From: Rhizobium sp. ACO-34A
Lineage (GTDB): Bacteria; Pseudomonadota; Alphaproteobacteria; Rhizobiales; Rhizobiaceae
Direction: 5' to 3'
DNA length: 64,000 nucleotides
Assembly: GCA_002600635.1 (NCBI GenBank)
Contig: CP021372.1
Coordinates: forward strand, 265,001-329,000
The notes below the pieces were generated by a model. That model did no database searches, was not told where the DNA came from, and was given only the letters and a program-made list of their open reading frames with translations. Of the stretch, positions 27,800 to 36,822 are shown one piece after another. A program made the translations under genes and the position numbers. Numbering within the stretch: the first letter of the stretch is position 1; each line of letters begins with the position of its first letter.

Positions 27800-28351
27800 T
27801 CATTGCTCGATGCCGGTCGCGGTGATCAGCACGGGATAGTGGCGAAGGCCGAGCCGACCGGCGAGATCATCGCCGGATGAAGGGGAAAGCGTCAGGCCGC
27901 CGGTGAGCTTGCGCAATTCGGCCAGTGCTTCCGGCGTCTCGACATTGACCACCAGGCCAATGGCGTTCAGGTCGCGCAGGATCTCGCCGCGTTCTCCGAG
28001 CCAGGAGCGGGAGCGGTTGTCGTCGCCGATCAGGAAGATCGGGGTCAGACCCGGTGCCTGGATCACCCGGCGCGGCTCCTCACCCGGCGACAGGCGTTCC
28101 GAGCGCACCGGCAGCATGTCCGCCTCGGAATAGGGTTTTGCGGGAAGTGGTGCGATGGTGATCGGCGGAAGGGGCTGACCTTGCTTCGGCGGCAGATCGA
28201 ATGCCTGGTAGAATGGCAAGGCCGAGACGCCGCCGTGATCCTCGACCACGATCAGCGGCAGTGATTGAGCGGATGCCGGCGAACCGCCGAACGGTGCCAG
28301 GATGGCGAGTGCGGTTGCTGCCGTGAGGAAGGCAGGTCGATGGATCATCAT
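27800..28351 (-). CDS. TIGR03765 ICE protein
   Basis: 183 residues with a signal peptide (GGSPASAQS). The mature part LIVVEDHGGVSALPFYQAF, then LPVRSERLSPGEEPRRVI, then IFLIGDDNRSRSWLGERGEILRDLNAIGLVVNVET fits TIGR03765. The N-terminal extension resembles a RecA-independent pilus accessory, but the role is unknown. It is coupled upstream to the VUT gene by a 4-base overlap. Confidence 0.9.
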   Translation of the reverse strand: MMIHRPAFLTAATALAILAPFGGSPASAQSLPLIVVEDHGGVSALPFYQAFDLPPKQGQPLPPITIAPLPAKPYSEADMLPVRSERLSPGEEPRRVIQAPGLTPIFLIGDDNRSRSWLGERGEILRDLNAIGLVVNVETPEALAELRKLTGGLTLSPSSGDDLAGRLGLRHYPVLITATGIEQ

Positions 28352-28926
28352 GGATCGCTCCTTGCGCTATGTTCGGAAGATGCTGGGTGGGAGATATGTG
28401 GCTGGTCGGGTCGCCTATGCAGACAGGCAATGACCGGAGCCGCGAACAGGCTGAGCCACAGCTTTCCGATCACCTGTCCGGCGAGAAAATCGAACGATCC
28501 GAAAGCGAACCAGAGGAAGACCGCGCTGTCTGCAACTGAACCCGCGATCCCGCTCGCGAAGACGGCAAGACCGGGCCTGTACTGCCGGAGCGGCGTATAG
28601 ACGATCAGGTCCGCCAGTTCGGCCAGCAGGAAGGCGGAGACGGACGCAACGACGAGTGCCGGCGGTGCGACCAACCAGGAGAACATCCCGCCGATGGCGA
28701 TGGCCCGGAGCGCCGCACGAATGCCTCCGGCGTCCTGAACCATATCGCGCAGGACAAGCGCCGCCCCGACTACCAGGACACCGCTCGGCGCCGTCAGGCC
28801 GAATCCGACCGGGACCGTGCAAGGTCCATTGGGCAGGCAGGTGGCGCCGACATTACCGATCATCCAGTTGGCGAGCGGAACTGTTGCGGCAAACGCTGCT
28901 ATCAGGGCGATGGTCCTAAGCCGCAT
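28348..28926 (-). CDS. VUT/YhhQ-type transporter
   Basis: About 192 residues and five or six membrane segments. It starts MRLRTIALIAAFAATVPLANWM, and the family signature APSGVLVVGAALVLRDMVQ is followed by LLAELADLIVYTPLRQ and AGSVADSAVFLWFAFGS. The VUT family (PF02592) includes E. coli YhhQ, a transporter of the queuosine precursors preQ0/preQ1. It overlaps the TGT-like gene by 11 bases and TIGR03765 by 4, so it is translated with both. Importing a 7-deazaguanine precursor for the two enzymes upstream is the obvious hypothesis; the substrate is not proven. Confidence 0.85.
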   Translation of the reverse strand: MRLRTIALIAAFAATVPLANWMIGNVGATCLPNGPCTVPVGFGLTAPSGVLVVGAALVLRDMVQDAGGIRAALRAIAIGGMFSWLVAPPALVVASVSAFLLAELADLIVYTPLRQYRPGLAVFASGIAGSVADSAVFLWFAFGSFDFLAGQVIGKLWLSLFAAPVIACLHRRPDQPHISHPASSEHSARSDP

Positions 28927-29623
28927 GGAACAAATCCCCCTGAATGGTTCGTTCGGTCCATGTGACCGGGCTCTGGACGGCATCGATGCGCCGGGCCATC
29001 CGCTCCGGGCAGGTTTCCGATCCGATGTTCTTGAAGTTGCGGGCGACGTTGGCGCTGTCGACCGAGGCGAAGGGCCAGCGGTCGCCTGCAAGCCGGAGAC
29101 CTCGCAGCATATGGACCTTCAGCCAGGGGAGATGACCGTGCCGGGAAAGGGTGTTGAATGCTTCATCGGCCCTGCGCCGCCAGCTATCCGAACCGACCTG
29201 CCAGTAGCGGCCGGAACTGCCGAAGCAGATGCGCGGCCAGCGGTCGGCGATTTCGAGCAGGTAATCGGTCGGCAGCGCCATATGCCAGACAGGCGCTCCC
29301 GCCACCTTTGGATAGGGCCATTCACCAACCAGGGCACGCTGGTCCTCTATCGTGCCGTCGATCACATCGGGGATGACGGCCCAGTTCTCACCGCCGAGGC
29401 GCGGTTCCAGCCAGCGGTAATATTGCTCCCATTGGACTTCATGCTCGCGCGTGAAGGCGGAGAACGCGCCGTTGTCCCACATCACGGATTGCCCGTGGGC
29501 GAGGCACCAGTCGGCATCTTGCGGAGCAGCGAAGGAAACGCAGAAATGCTTTCCGGCCAGCTTTTCCAGTTCGGGTCGTGGGGTGAGCGGCGTGCCATGA
29601 TAATGCAGCATTGGCCACCTCAC
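28916..29623 (-). CDS. TGT-like (DpdA-like) base-exchange protein
   Basis: 235 residues. I read it as a reduced tRNA-guanine-transglycosylase-like TIM barrel. D50-N-G-A-F54 corresponds to the D-S-G-G-F motif of TGT/DpdA, VIPDVIDG (83-90) to a following strand motif, FGSSGR (134-139) to the glycine loop, VHMLRG (170-175) to the H-G-F/L element, and SVDSANVAR (187-195) to S-A-D-S of DpdA proteins. The zinc-binding Cys cluster of tRNA TGTs is absent. DpdA proteins put 7-deazaguanines into DNA. Neighbours are a PP-loop ATPase (4-base overlap) and a YhhQ-like transporter (11-base overlap). The assignment is from motif reading, not from an alignment. Confidence 0.65.
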   Translation of the reverse strand: MRWPMLHYHGTPLTPRPELEKLAGKHFCVSFAAPQDADWCLAHGQSVMWDNGAFSAFTREHEVQWEQYYRWLEPRLGGENWAVIPDVIDGTIEDQRALVGEWPYPKVAGAPVWHMALPTDYLLEIADRWPRICFGSSGRYWQVGSDSWRRRADEAFNTLSRHGHLPWLKVHMLRGLRLAGDRWPFASVDSANVARNFKNIGSETCPERMARRIDAVQSPVTWTERTIQGDLFHAA

Positions 29624-30699
29624 GAGGATGTCGCATCAGATGTGATGAGATCGAATGTGTGGGATGGCTCCTCATGCCATTCGCAGAGCGCCATGTCGGA
29701 ATTGCAGCCGCTGCCGGTCTGGCTGTCGAAGAACAGTTCGTATTGCCGGCCGCCGCGGCTGGTCCGGCTCCATTCAACAACGGTGTGAATGTCGGCGTAG
29801 GTGCCCGGCCTGTCCGCATCCATCGGGTCTTTCAGGGCTGCGAAGAATGTCGAGACGCGGCGTTTATTGGCGGCCGAGACGATCGCCTCCCATCGCGCCA
29901 CGCGCTTGATATGCTCGGGAAACCTTGTGGCGATCTGCCGAAGCTCGCTCTTGGCGCAGTTGATGCAGGGCATGCAGCCGACGCGGCCCATGCCGAGTGA
30001 ATACAGAGGATTCGGAGCGAGGCCATGCCGACGGTGCATCGACCATACATCGTCAACCGACCACTGGAAGATCGGTCGCCAGAGCATGGAGCCGCTGTCA
30101 TGGCGGTTCCACACGGGCAGCTTTGCCCGGTTGCGGCTTTCCGCGGCGCGAATGCCCAGCCATTGCAGGACCGGCCCGTGTCGCAACATCGGGAAGACGA
30201 CCTCCAATGTTATCGGCTGGGACTTGAGCTCATCCGTGCAGAATTGTGCCATCCGCGACGGGAACCTTCCTTTGCATATGCACAGGTCGAGGAAGGGAAT
30301 GCCGGTCGGCTGGTTGAGGGTGGCAGCCTCGGCAACGATCGCGTCGGGAACACCCTGTTTCGGCCATTCCCGCAGAATGTATTCGCGATGCCGGGCAATC
30401 CGTTTTGAGAAATCGGCGCAGACGATCTCGATCTCCGGACCGCCCGTGCGCTCGGAGAGACGCGAGATGAACTCGTAGGTGATCTCGTGCTCATGGCCGG
30501 TGTCGGCGAACACCGCCCGAAAGGGGATGCCGGCCTCCAGCGCCAGCAGATAGACGGCGGTGCTGTCCTTGCCGCCCGAGACATTGATCAGATGCTGGAA
30601 CAGATCGGCGCCGGACGCCTGCCGATTGCGAAACAACGAATGCCGCGGGCGTCTCGATGATGGATAGGAGCGGCGGCGCGGAACGGTGAGGCATGTCAT
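29620..30699 (-). CDS. PP-loop ATPase, PAPS-reductase family
   Basis: 359 residues. The PP-loop SGGKDS is at 41-46, followed by FADTGHEHEITYEFI. The central part PFLDLCICKGRFPSRMAQFCTDELKSQPI, and GCMPCINCAKSEL with Cys242, 245 and 248, are typical of DndC-like and phage PAPS-reductase-like proteins, which adenylate substrates or carry an iron-sulfur cluster. True PAPS reductase is unlikely on an ICE with no sulfate genes. The first 30 residues are basic and may contain an overlong start. First gene of the cassette; it begins 3 bases after the lytic transglycosylase stop. Confidence 0.85.
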   Translation of the reverse strand: MTCLTVPRRRSYPSSRRPRHSLFRNRQASGADLFQHLINVSGGKDSTAVYLLALEAGIPFRAVFADTGHEHEITYEFISRLSERTGGPEIEIVCADFSKRIARHREYILREWPKQGVPDAIVAEAATLNQPTGIPFLDLCICKGRFPSRMAQFCTDELKSQPITLEVVFPMLRHGPVLQWLGIRAAESRNRAKLPVWNRHDSGSMLWRPIFQWSVDDVWSMHRRHGLAPNPLYSLGMGRVGCMPCINCAKSELRQIATRFPEHIKRVARWEAIVSAANKRRVSTFFAALKDPMDADRPGTYADIHTVVEWSRTSRGGRQYELFFDSQTGSGCNSDMALCEWHEEPSHTFDLITSDATSS

Positions 30700-30702
30700 G
30701 GC

Positions 30703-31269
30703 TCACTCCTTCCGGCTGGCGGAGACGCCGAGCACACGGGCGAGATGCTGGCCGACGCTCCGGCGATAACGCGCGGCGGGCGCGCCGCCGGCGGGCCGGT
30801 GATAGCGCCCGATGGCGAGCATCCATTCTTCGCCGGGATTGTGCTGTTCGCCCAGAATCTCGGCGGCGATCACCAGGTTGCGATAGGGATCGAGCAGGTC
30901 GCAGGGATGTTCGTAGCGTTGCTGTTGATAGCCGAGATTGATCTGGCCGAGGCCGACATCCACGCGGGAAGGCGGTGCTTCCTGCAAGGCCCGCTGCAAT
31001 CCGATACAGGCTTCGCCTTTACTACCGAAGCGGCGGGCCTCTCCTGCCACATTCAATGTCCACGGCCAGGGCGTGATGCGGTCGCCCTGCCGGATACCGC
31101 TTTCCTGCAAGGCGACCGCATAGAGCACGGGTGACGGTATGCCGGCGCGCTGCGCGGCGATCTGATATGCTGGCGGCGGAATTTCCTGCGCGGACGCCGC
31201 AATCGTGCCGACCATGCCGATGGCTAGCGTCATGGCCGACAGAGCAAGCCGGGTTACTGCCGCTGCCAT
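30703..31269 (-). CDS. Lytic transglycosylase (VirB1-like)
   Basis: 188 residues with a signal peptide ending ASAQE. SLT-type domain: RAGIPSPVLYAVALQESGI holds the catalytic Glu, and DVGLGQINLGYQQQRYEHPCDLLDPYRNLVIAAEIL the typical following motif. It would open the peptidoglycan for the transfer channel. It overlaps the TIGR03759 stop by 16 bases. Confidence 0.92.
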   Translation of the reverse strand: MAAAVTRLALSAMTLAIGMVGTIAASAQEIPPPAYQIAAQRAGIPSPVLYAVALQESGIRQGDRITPWPWTLNVAGEARRFGSKGEACIGLQRALQEAPPSRVDVGLGQINLGYQQQRYEHPCDLLDPYRNLVIAAEILGEQHNPGEEWMLAIGRYHRPAGGAPAARYRRSVGQHLARVLGVSASRKE

Positions 31270-32012
31270 TGCCCGTTCACCTGCCGCACGACTGCGGGCA
31301 GGTCTCCTTCAAGTCCGAGCGACAGCCAGCGGCCGGAATCGTGGTTCAGAGTGATTGCGCCGCTGCGTACCCTGACGGGATCGATCTGGATGCCTTTGGC
31401 CCAGTCGCGGATGCGGGCATCGTCCTGCCGGGTGCCGACCATATAGAGGTCGAATTCCGTGCCGGCCGATTGCAGCCTCTGCACCGCCTGGCCGCAGGCG
31501 GGGCATTTGTCCTTGACGAAGACGGCGAGCCGGCCCGATCCGGCGGGCGTTGCCTGGAGGTCGGCGAGTGAGGCGCCGACGCGCTCCATGCCGGGATGAA
31601 GCCGCTGCCAGGCGTCGTCATAGGCACGCTGATAGGCGAGCAGTCTCGCGACCCGGCGCGCTTCGATTCCCACCTGCAATTCCGCATAGCGGCGGCGTTC
31701 CTCGTCGGTGCTGGCCTCGATGCCGAGCGTCGTCAGCGGATCGAGATTGGGGGAGTAAACCCCGAGCGGTCCCTGCATCAGCGAGCGATATCGGGTCCAT
31801 TCCTCTTCGCGCAGCCCCCAGTCGCTGGCTTTCTGCGTGTCGCTATAGCCGGTGAAGCCGGGTTGCTCGCGGCTCGGAAGGATGGTCGAGGATGTGGCGG
31901 ATGCGTCCTCAGCGTTCGCGGTGTCCGAAAGCAGAACCGAAGGGGAGATCGACAGGGCAATGGAAAGGATAATGCGCCTTGTGCAATGAAGGGAGGCGGG
32001 CATGATCGTCAT
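31254..32012 (-). CDS. TIGR03759 ICE protein
   Basis: 252 residues with a signal peptide cleaved near ANAED. Conserved parts are ASDWGLREEEWTRYRSLMQGPLGVYSPNLDPLTTLGIEA and a thioredoxin-like domain with FVKDKCPACGQAVQRLQ (C-x-x-C) in the second half. TIGR03759 is a periplasmic MPF_G protein of unknown role. Two possible starts lie within 4 codons. It overlaps the PilL-N gene by 4 bases. Confidence 0.92.
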   Translation of the reverse strand: MTIMPASLHCTRRIILSIALSISPSVLLSDTANAEDASATSSTILPSREQPGFTGYSDTQKASDWGLREEEWTRYRSLMQGPLGVYSPNLDPLTTLGIEASTDEERRRYAELQVGIEARRVARLLAYQRAYDDAWQRLHPGMERVGASLADLQATPAGSGRLAVFVKDKCPACGQAVQRLQSAGTEFDLYMVGTRQDDARIRDWAKGIQIDPVRVRSGAITLNHDSGRWLSLGLEGDLPAVVRQVNGQWQRQ

Positions 32013-32599
32013 GAGCGTGCCTCCGCCGTCAGTGGGCGGCGCTCGACACGCCCGGCGGCATGGCTCCCCGCCTGCTGTTGCGGAAACACCGGACTGAAAT
32101 CCGGAGCGGCGAAACGGGTGAAGCAGACCGTGCGTGCCCCGTCGTCGACACTCAGGTTCCAGGCGGAACCGGAGAGCGTCAGCAGCGCATCGCGCAGCAT
32201 CAGTGGGCCGAGACGATGATGGGAGGCGGGCAACGGCAGGGCCGAGAGCGTGGCGACGTCATCATTGGAGCAGAGTTTGTAACCCGACCGGGAGAGCACC
32301 TGCCGCAGCGCCTCACCGACGGTGGCCTTACGGGTCTCGGGAATGGAAACCTGGACCACCTGCCGCATCAGATCCCGTTGCGCCGACGCCGGTGCAAGCT
32401 CGACCAGCGTATATCGGCCATAGCGAAGCACGGGGATGAAATCCGGATCGCGCTCTACGGGCGGGATGGACGCCTTGAGCATCGGCGGCGGTTCGGGCGG
32501 CGCATCCGTTGTGGTCGAGCATCCGCTGATGATCGCGGCCGTGGACAGCAGCGAACTCAAACCTGCAAGATGATGGCGAAATCGGCGGGCAAGGCACAT
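32009..32599 (-). CDS. PilL N-terminal domain lipoprotein
   Basis: 196 residues. A basic N-terminus and lipobox-like IISGCSTTT (Cys27) precede the PilL_N-type region: VLRYGRYTLVELAP, RDLMRQVVQVSIP, VGEALRQVLSRSGYKLC, then LTLSGSAWNLSVDDGARTVCF. It resembles the N-terminal part of type IVB pilus PilL of PFGI-like ICEs. Only this piece of the pil cluster is in the window. First gene of the transfer operon, so the main tra promoter is expected upstream of 32599. Confidence 0.88.
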   Translation of the reverse strand: MCLARRFRHHLAGLSSLLSTAAIISGCSTTTDAPPEPPPMLKASIPPVERDPDFIPVLRYGRYTLVELAPASAQRDLMRQVVQVSIPETRKATVGEALRQVLSRSGYKLCSNDDVATLSALPLPASHHRLGPLMLRDALLTLSGSAWNLSVDDGARTVCFTRFAAPDFSPVFPQQQAGSHAAGRVERRPLTAEARS

Positions 32600-33223
32600 G
32601 GATCGGTCCCCAACAACATGAGACCGTCACCATCGACCTGCCGGGCAGGGGCATCAGCAAACAATAAGGACATGAGAAACACCGGGTTGTTTGAAAGACA
32701 CAAGGGCGCAAGCGTATTCTTGAGGGCAGGTTGTTCTTTTAGACCAGTGGTGCAGGCGTTCACCAATCTTGATGGATCGTGACCCAATGGTCCAACCCAC
32801 GAGGCTGGCGAGTCAGTAAGGTCGTTGTCTTCCGTCCGCGCGCTGGAGCTTCTTTATTGCGGAGATTTGACGCCACTTTTGCAAGGTGCCCGAGCGAGGC
32901 CACGCGCCGTCATTCTGGTTTGTGGATGCTCTCGGCCGTTTTCCCCCGGCAGCGCAGGCGGATAGAAGGATGGCTTGAGCAGTCAATCTGCACTTGCGCC
33001 AGAATATGTCGAAAGACCGCTGAGTGTTGTGAGGTTCTCAAGAAAACGGAAGGCGCGCCGTCCGCATTGGCACACCAGTCTGCTGATTCACGGCCTACGA
33101 TGGCGCGTGGGTCTGTTCAGGGATCGCGAACGCAGCGGTTCTTCGGCCATGCAAGGCCGGAGGTTCGCCCACTCGCATCTGGCAAAACGCCACAGCAGAG
33201 GCCATTAAAGGAGGATCGCGACG
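32600..33223. other. Gene-free stretch upstream of tra operon
   Basis: 624 bases. Several overlapping frames are open but none reads like a protein. It must hold the promoter of the transfer operon (reading left). I see no clear operator or repeat. Confidence 0.5.
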
Positions 33224-34204
33224 ATGGTCGATTTGCACACAATCGAATCCTGGCGAAAGGCGCCTCGTCTCACGTCTTTTGCGGAATTCTTCGAAAGGAC
33301 CGCGAGCGGCCGCGCTGGAGCGCCGGATCTTGCCCAGCCGGCACCGGACATGAGCCTGCTCGACTTCGATCTCTACTGCACGGTGTTCGCGCACGCTTAC
33401 AGGCAGATGTGGACACCGTTCAACGCCCACTGGCTTGCCAGCATTCCGTACCGGCTTGAGGAGCAATGCCGTTTGGGTCCAGCCATGCTGTCATTCGCGT
33501 TGCGGGCCTGGGCTCGAAGTGCTGCCCCGGCGACGGTTTACCTTGGGGGCGGGGCCGGGTTGCCTCGCACGGACGCTGGCGAGATTCGGCGACGGGCGCA
33601 TCAAGACGCTGAATTGCAGCCCGACCGACGCCAATCGTGCTCGCTTCCTCGCAATCGAGGAAGCGAGCACGCGCATTTCTTCCATGGACCGTTTTTCGAG
33701 CTGGACGATGCACGGTATCAAATCGATGATGACCTGCAGTCGTTTCGAAACGGCTTTGACCTGATTTCGAAGACACCTTCCAGATGTTATGATCGTGATC
33801 GGCGCAGCCAGCTCGATTTCATCGCTCCAAGACTCCGGCCTGGAGGCCTATTGATTCAGGTCGAAAAGCTTTCGCACAAGGACGCCCACACATATCATGA
33901 GCGCGAACGCCAGAAAAAGATCAGGTGTTCAAGTCGGTTCTTTTCGGCAGGCCAGATATCGAAGAAAAAGGAGGAGGTCGTCGATACGATGGCGGATTGC
34001 CAGGTGGATATGGCGACGACCATGGCCGCCTTGCAGGCCAACTTCCGATATTCGGTCGTCACATGGAACAGCGGGAACTTCTATACATTCGTCTCATCGA
34101 ACTCGCGGGAGGCTGTTCAGGCATTCGTGTCGCTGTTGGTGAAGCCGGCGATCCCTGTGGAATTCTGCTACGAAACGCTGCCGCTCATTATTGTGATTCC
34201 GTAA
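33224..34204 (+). pseudogene. SAM-dependent methyltransferase, several frameshifts
   Basis: The start (LLDFDLYCTVFAHAYRQMWTPFNAHWL) and the end (FRYSVVTWNSGNFYTFVSSNSREAVQAF) are in one frame. The SAM-binding motif YTLGAGPGCLARTLARFGDG is in another (about 33540-33650), and the part around 33925 (FKSVLFGRPDIEEK) in a third. At least four frame switches are needed to read the protein through (near 33545, 33650, 33920 and 33965). RPGGLLIQVEKLSHKDAHTY would be its post-motif strand. Shown as a single damaged gene. The ATG at 33224 has aaggagg 15 bases upstream. Confidence 0.75.
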
Positions 34205-35815
34205 CCGAGCCGCTGGAAGCTGAACTCGTCTGGCGTCGCGCGGATTCTGTGATACCTCTCGCGCCGGCGGCATAGACGATGAGCACGCAGTTGCCGGCCG
34301 CGCCGCAAGGCAGGGCAAATGCCGCCGAGGTGAGGCGAGTGTTGTCGTCATTGGTGCCGCATCTCTCACCTTTCTGGAACCGCCCCCTGCGTGACTACGC
34401 TTGCGCTGCCTACGACATTGCGCCTTTCACCGCACATTTTGTCTCATCGTCGTGACGACCATGAAGCCTCTCAGCTATCTGTCGAGCGAGCGGCGAAAAG
34501 GTCGGGCTTCAACGACGCCGATGCCAGGCGGGTCGCTGATCAGATCACGGTGTCCCCTGTCATTCAGAGCGGCCCGCATTGTTCCTGCTCACCGAGCCGG
34601 ATGCCTTCTAAACCCACCTGTTCAGCCTGCTCGGCCTGAGAGAGCACGCCGGGAATGGCACGTTGCCTACCACGCCTCGACCGTGACCTTTGCGGAGAAG
34701 GCGAAAAAGGGACCTGTTGGCTTCGGCTCGATGGTGAGGCACTGAATGTCTTCGGCCTTTCCCGACGCCGGATGGACTCATATAGCGTTGTGGTTTCAAC
34801 GGCCCCTATCGCTTCGCTTTTACCAACGCGAGTGGGAAAAGTGCTCCGAATGCTGCGGCCGCGCGGCTTCTTGCCGAACTGCCCTCCACCGAATTCGCTT
34901 CGGCTTCTGCGGCGATCAAAGCGGCAAATCAGGCTCTCTGGCGAAGGACTTTCCCAGTCATCCGTCAACCTGCTCCAGCTCGACGATCTCGATGTCGCCG
35001 ACCTGGCCGCCGATCATCTCGACGACGCGGACTCCTGGATGTCGCGTTGCGTTGTCGGGAGCGGAGAGTTTGCGGAACATCTTCTCGATGAGCTTGATCG
35101 CCTTAATGCGGGGCCCTGGACCGGCTGGGTTCGGCGAACCACCGATCTGTTCTGGGCTTTGGAGAACGGCCGGATCGTCCCTTTGCATCTTGCCGACAGG
35201 GGGTTGCGGGCGCGGGGCGCGTCTTCGGTCGAGATTGCATTCGACCGGGAGAGCCTTGACCGCGGCACTCGGACGCGGCGGATAGTTCCGAATCTGCTCA
35301 CCGTATTTCTCCTGCTGTCGATCCTGCGGGCGTCAGGGTTCTAGGCGGCTGCCGTCAGGTCGTCTATTATCCCCTCATGGCGTCATCTGATCGCCGCAGC
35401 GCTCAAGCGGTCAGGGGAGGTAAAACTGCTCAACGAGATGAGCGCCGATGTTCATTCCGGGATATGGGGCCATCGGGTGCTGAAGCCGGTCGACGGCTAT
35501 CCGTTCGGGCGAGCGTGGAACAATCAGGAAGTATTCGGGACATCCTCGAAACCTATGAAGGACTACCGCTGTGCCAGGCCTGCGGCGATCTCGCGAGCTT
35601 TACCGGGGACGCGATCTGGGCAAGGCTCTCAGAGGGAATGTCAGAAGGAACAATCGACGCTTCCTTGATCAAATGGGCGTAGGCCTGACAGTGCCGCTGA
35701 TGCCGTGCTCCCTCATTTTCTGTTTCCCAGGCAGTCTGCTTGCCGCCCGCGAACATGTCCCGACGTTGCCTTCGACCATTTAAAGGTCTATATTTTGGTC
35801 GAATGGAGTTGCGAT
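34205..35815. other. Degenerate region with gene fragments
   Basis: About 1.6 kb with no intact gene. Pieces that read like protein occur in changing frames: a plus-strand Ala-rich piece near 34850-34950 (RLLAELPSTEFASASAAIKA), a minus-strand piece at 34958-35188 (IKLIEKMFRKLSAPDN; VRVVEMIGGQVGDIEIVELEQ), and a plus-strand piece at about 35520-35680 (DILETYEGLPLCQACGDLA). None is recognisable to me. It looks like remnants of several genes after indels. Confidence 0.5.
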
Positions 35816-36091
35816 ATGAAGTTCTCCCGACAGGTCAAACCAATCAGCTATCTGAAAGCACACGCGCCAGAGATCGTCCGCTCTCTGCTGATACCCGTGA
35901 CGCCGTCGTTCTGACCGTTCACGGAGAGGCGAAGGCTGTCCTTCAGGACGTTTCCCATTATGAAGAAACGCAGGAGACTTTGGCGCTACTGAAGGTTCTT
36001 GCGCTCACCAACAGGCAGGTCGAGGCGGGAAAATGTCCGGCCGGCGGCAGAGGCGTTCAAGCGGATACGCCAGCGGGTGTCCCGGTCCTGA
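35816..36091 (+). pseudogene. Phd/YefM-like antitoxin, frameshifted
   Basis: Reads MKFSRQVKPISYLKAHAPEIVRSL, then needs one added base near 35888 to continue DTRDAVVLTVHGEAKAVLQDVSHYEETQETLALLKVLAL, and one base removed near 36034 to end FKRIRQRVSRS with TGA at 36089-36091. Without correction the frame stops after about 32 residues. The restored stop overlaps the ParE start (TGATG), confirming the pair. An ATG at 35816 with ggag upstream fits. Confidence 0.8.
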
Positions 36092-36414
36092 TGCCATACC
36101 GGGTTCTTTTTACCGAGGATGCCGAGAGGGACATCGAGGATCTTTATCGCTTTCTTGCCGGCCGCGACGGCATTGAAATGGCGGAGCGCGTCCTCGACGA
36201 ACTGGAAGCCGCGGCCGTAACACTCGAAGATATGCCTGTCCGCGGAAACATCCCTAAGGAACTCGAATCCGTTGGGATCACCGAATATCGCGAACTGCAT
36301 CACAAGCCCTGGCGGATGATTTATCGCATCATAGGAAGCGACGTCGTGATCTATTGTGTCGTTGACGGCCGGCGCGACATGCAGTCGTTCCTTGAGCGCC
36401 GGCTGCTTCGATAG
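36091..36414 (+). CDS. parE: ParE/RelE-family toxin
   Basis: 107 residues: MPYRVLFTEDAERDIEDLYRFLAG, then MPVRGNIPKELESVGITEYRELHHKPWRMIYRIIGSDVVIYCVVDGRRDM. This is a complete ParE fold with its C-terminal strand and RRD/M motif. ParE toxins poison DNA gyrase. The frame is intact although its antitoxin is broken as sequenced. Confidence 0.9.
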   Translation: MPYRVLFTEDAERDIEDLYRFLAGRDGIEMAERVLDELEAAAVTLEDMPVRGNIPKELESVGITEYRELHHKPWRMIYRIIGSDVVIYCVVDGRRDMQSFLERRLLR

Positions 36415-36422
36415 GGCCTGCA

Positions 36423-36708
36423 TTACCGACGACATCGGATTATTTCGGCTTTCTGAACCGTATCCAACTCCGCCGCCGTTCTCGGGATGAACTCGATTCC
36501 AGCGCCTTCGAGAGACATCTGAATTGCTTTCAGATTCGCTGTCGTTATTGGCGGACGGCCATCCTCGACTTCGGCGCGGCTAACTGTCGCCACACCGACA
36601 TATCGCTGCATGGGCAAGGTCCTTTGCGCTCCAACGGATCAGCGCACGAGCGGCTCGAATTTGTGCGCCTGTGATTTCATTGTTATCATTTGATTTCAAA
36701 TTGCTCAT
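36423..36708 (-). pseudogene. XRE regulator, two frameshifts
   Basis: The start at 36708 (MSNLKSNDNNEITGAQIRAA) runs RALIRWSAKDLAHAA. The second part (VGVATVSRAEVEDGRPPITTANLKAIQMSLEGAGIEFIP) is one base out of frame, the switch being near 36600. The family continues IPENGGGVG, which appears only if one G is added near 36482. So one short helix-turn-helix gene carries two indels. It faces away from the 36823 gene and may have been its repressor. Confidence 0.78.
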
Positions 36709-36822
36709 TTCCAATTTGTCTGATACGGTAAGTTTGCCTGAATCCAGGTTCAGGCGGCTGCACCCGGTGCTAGGAACACCAAGTACAGCCTGACCACAAC
36801 CAAGCTGGATGGAGTTCGGATC

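Noticed and set aside
25636..27825. A 729-codon plus-strand open frame
   Set aside because: Antisense to TraD along its length; no motif of its own. A GC-rich shadow.
32779..33459. A 226-codon open frame upstream of the methyltransferase remnant
   Set aside because: No protein-like blocks, and its end overlaps the well supported start of the methyltransferase in another frame.
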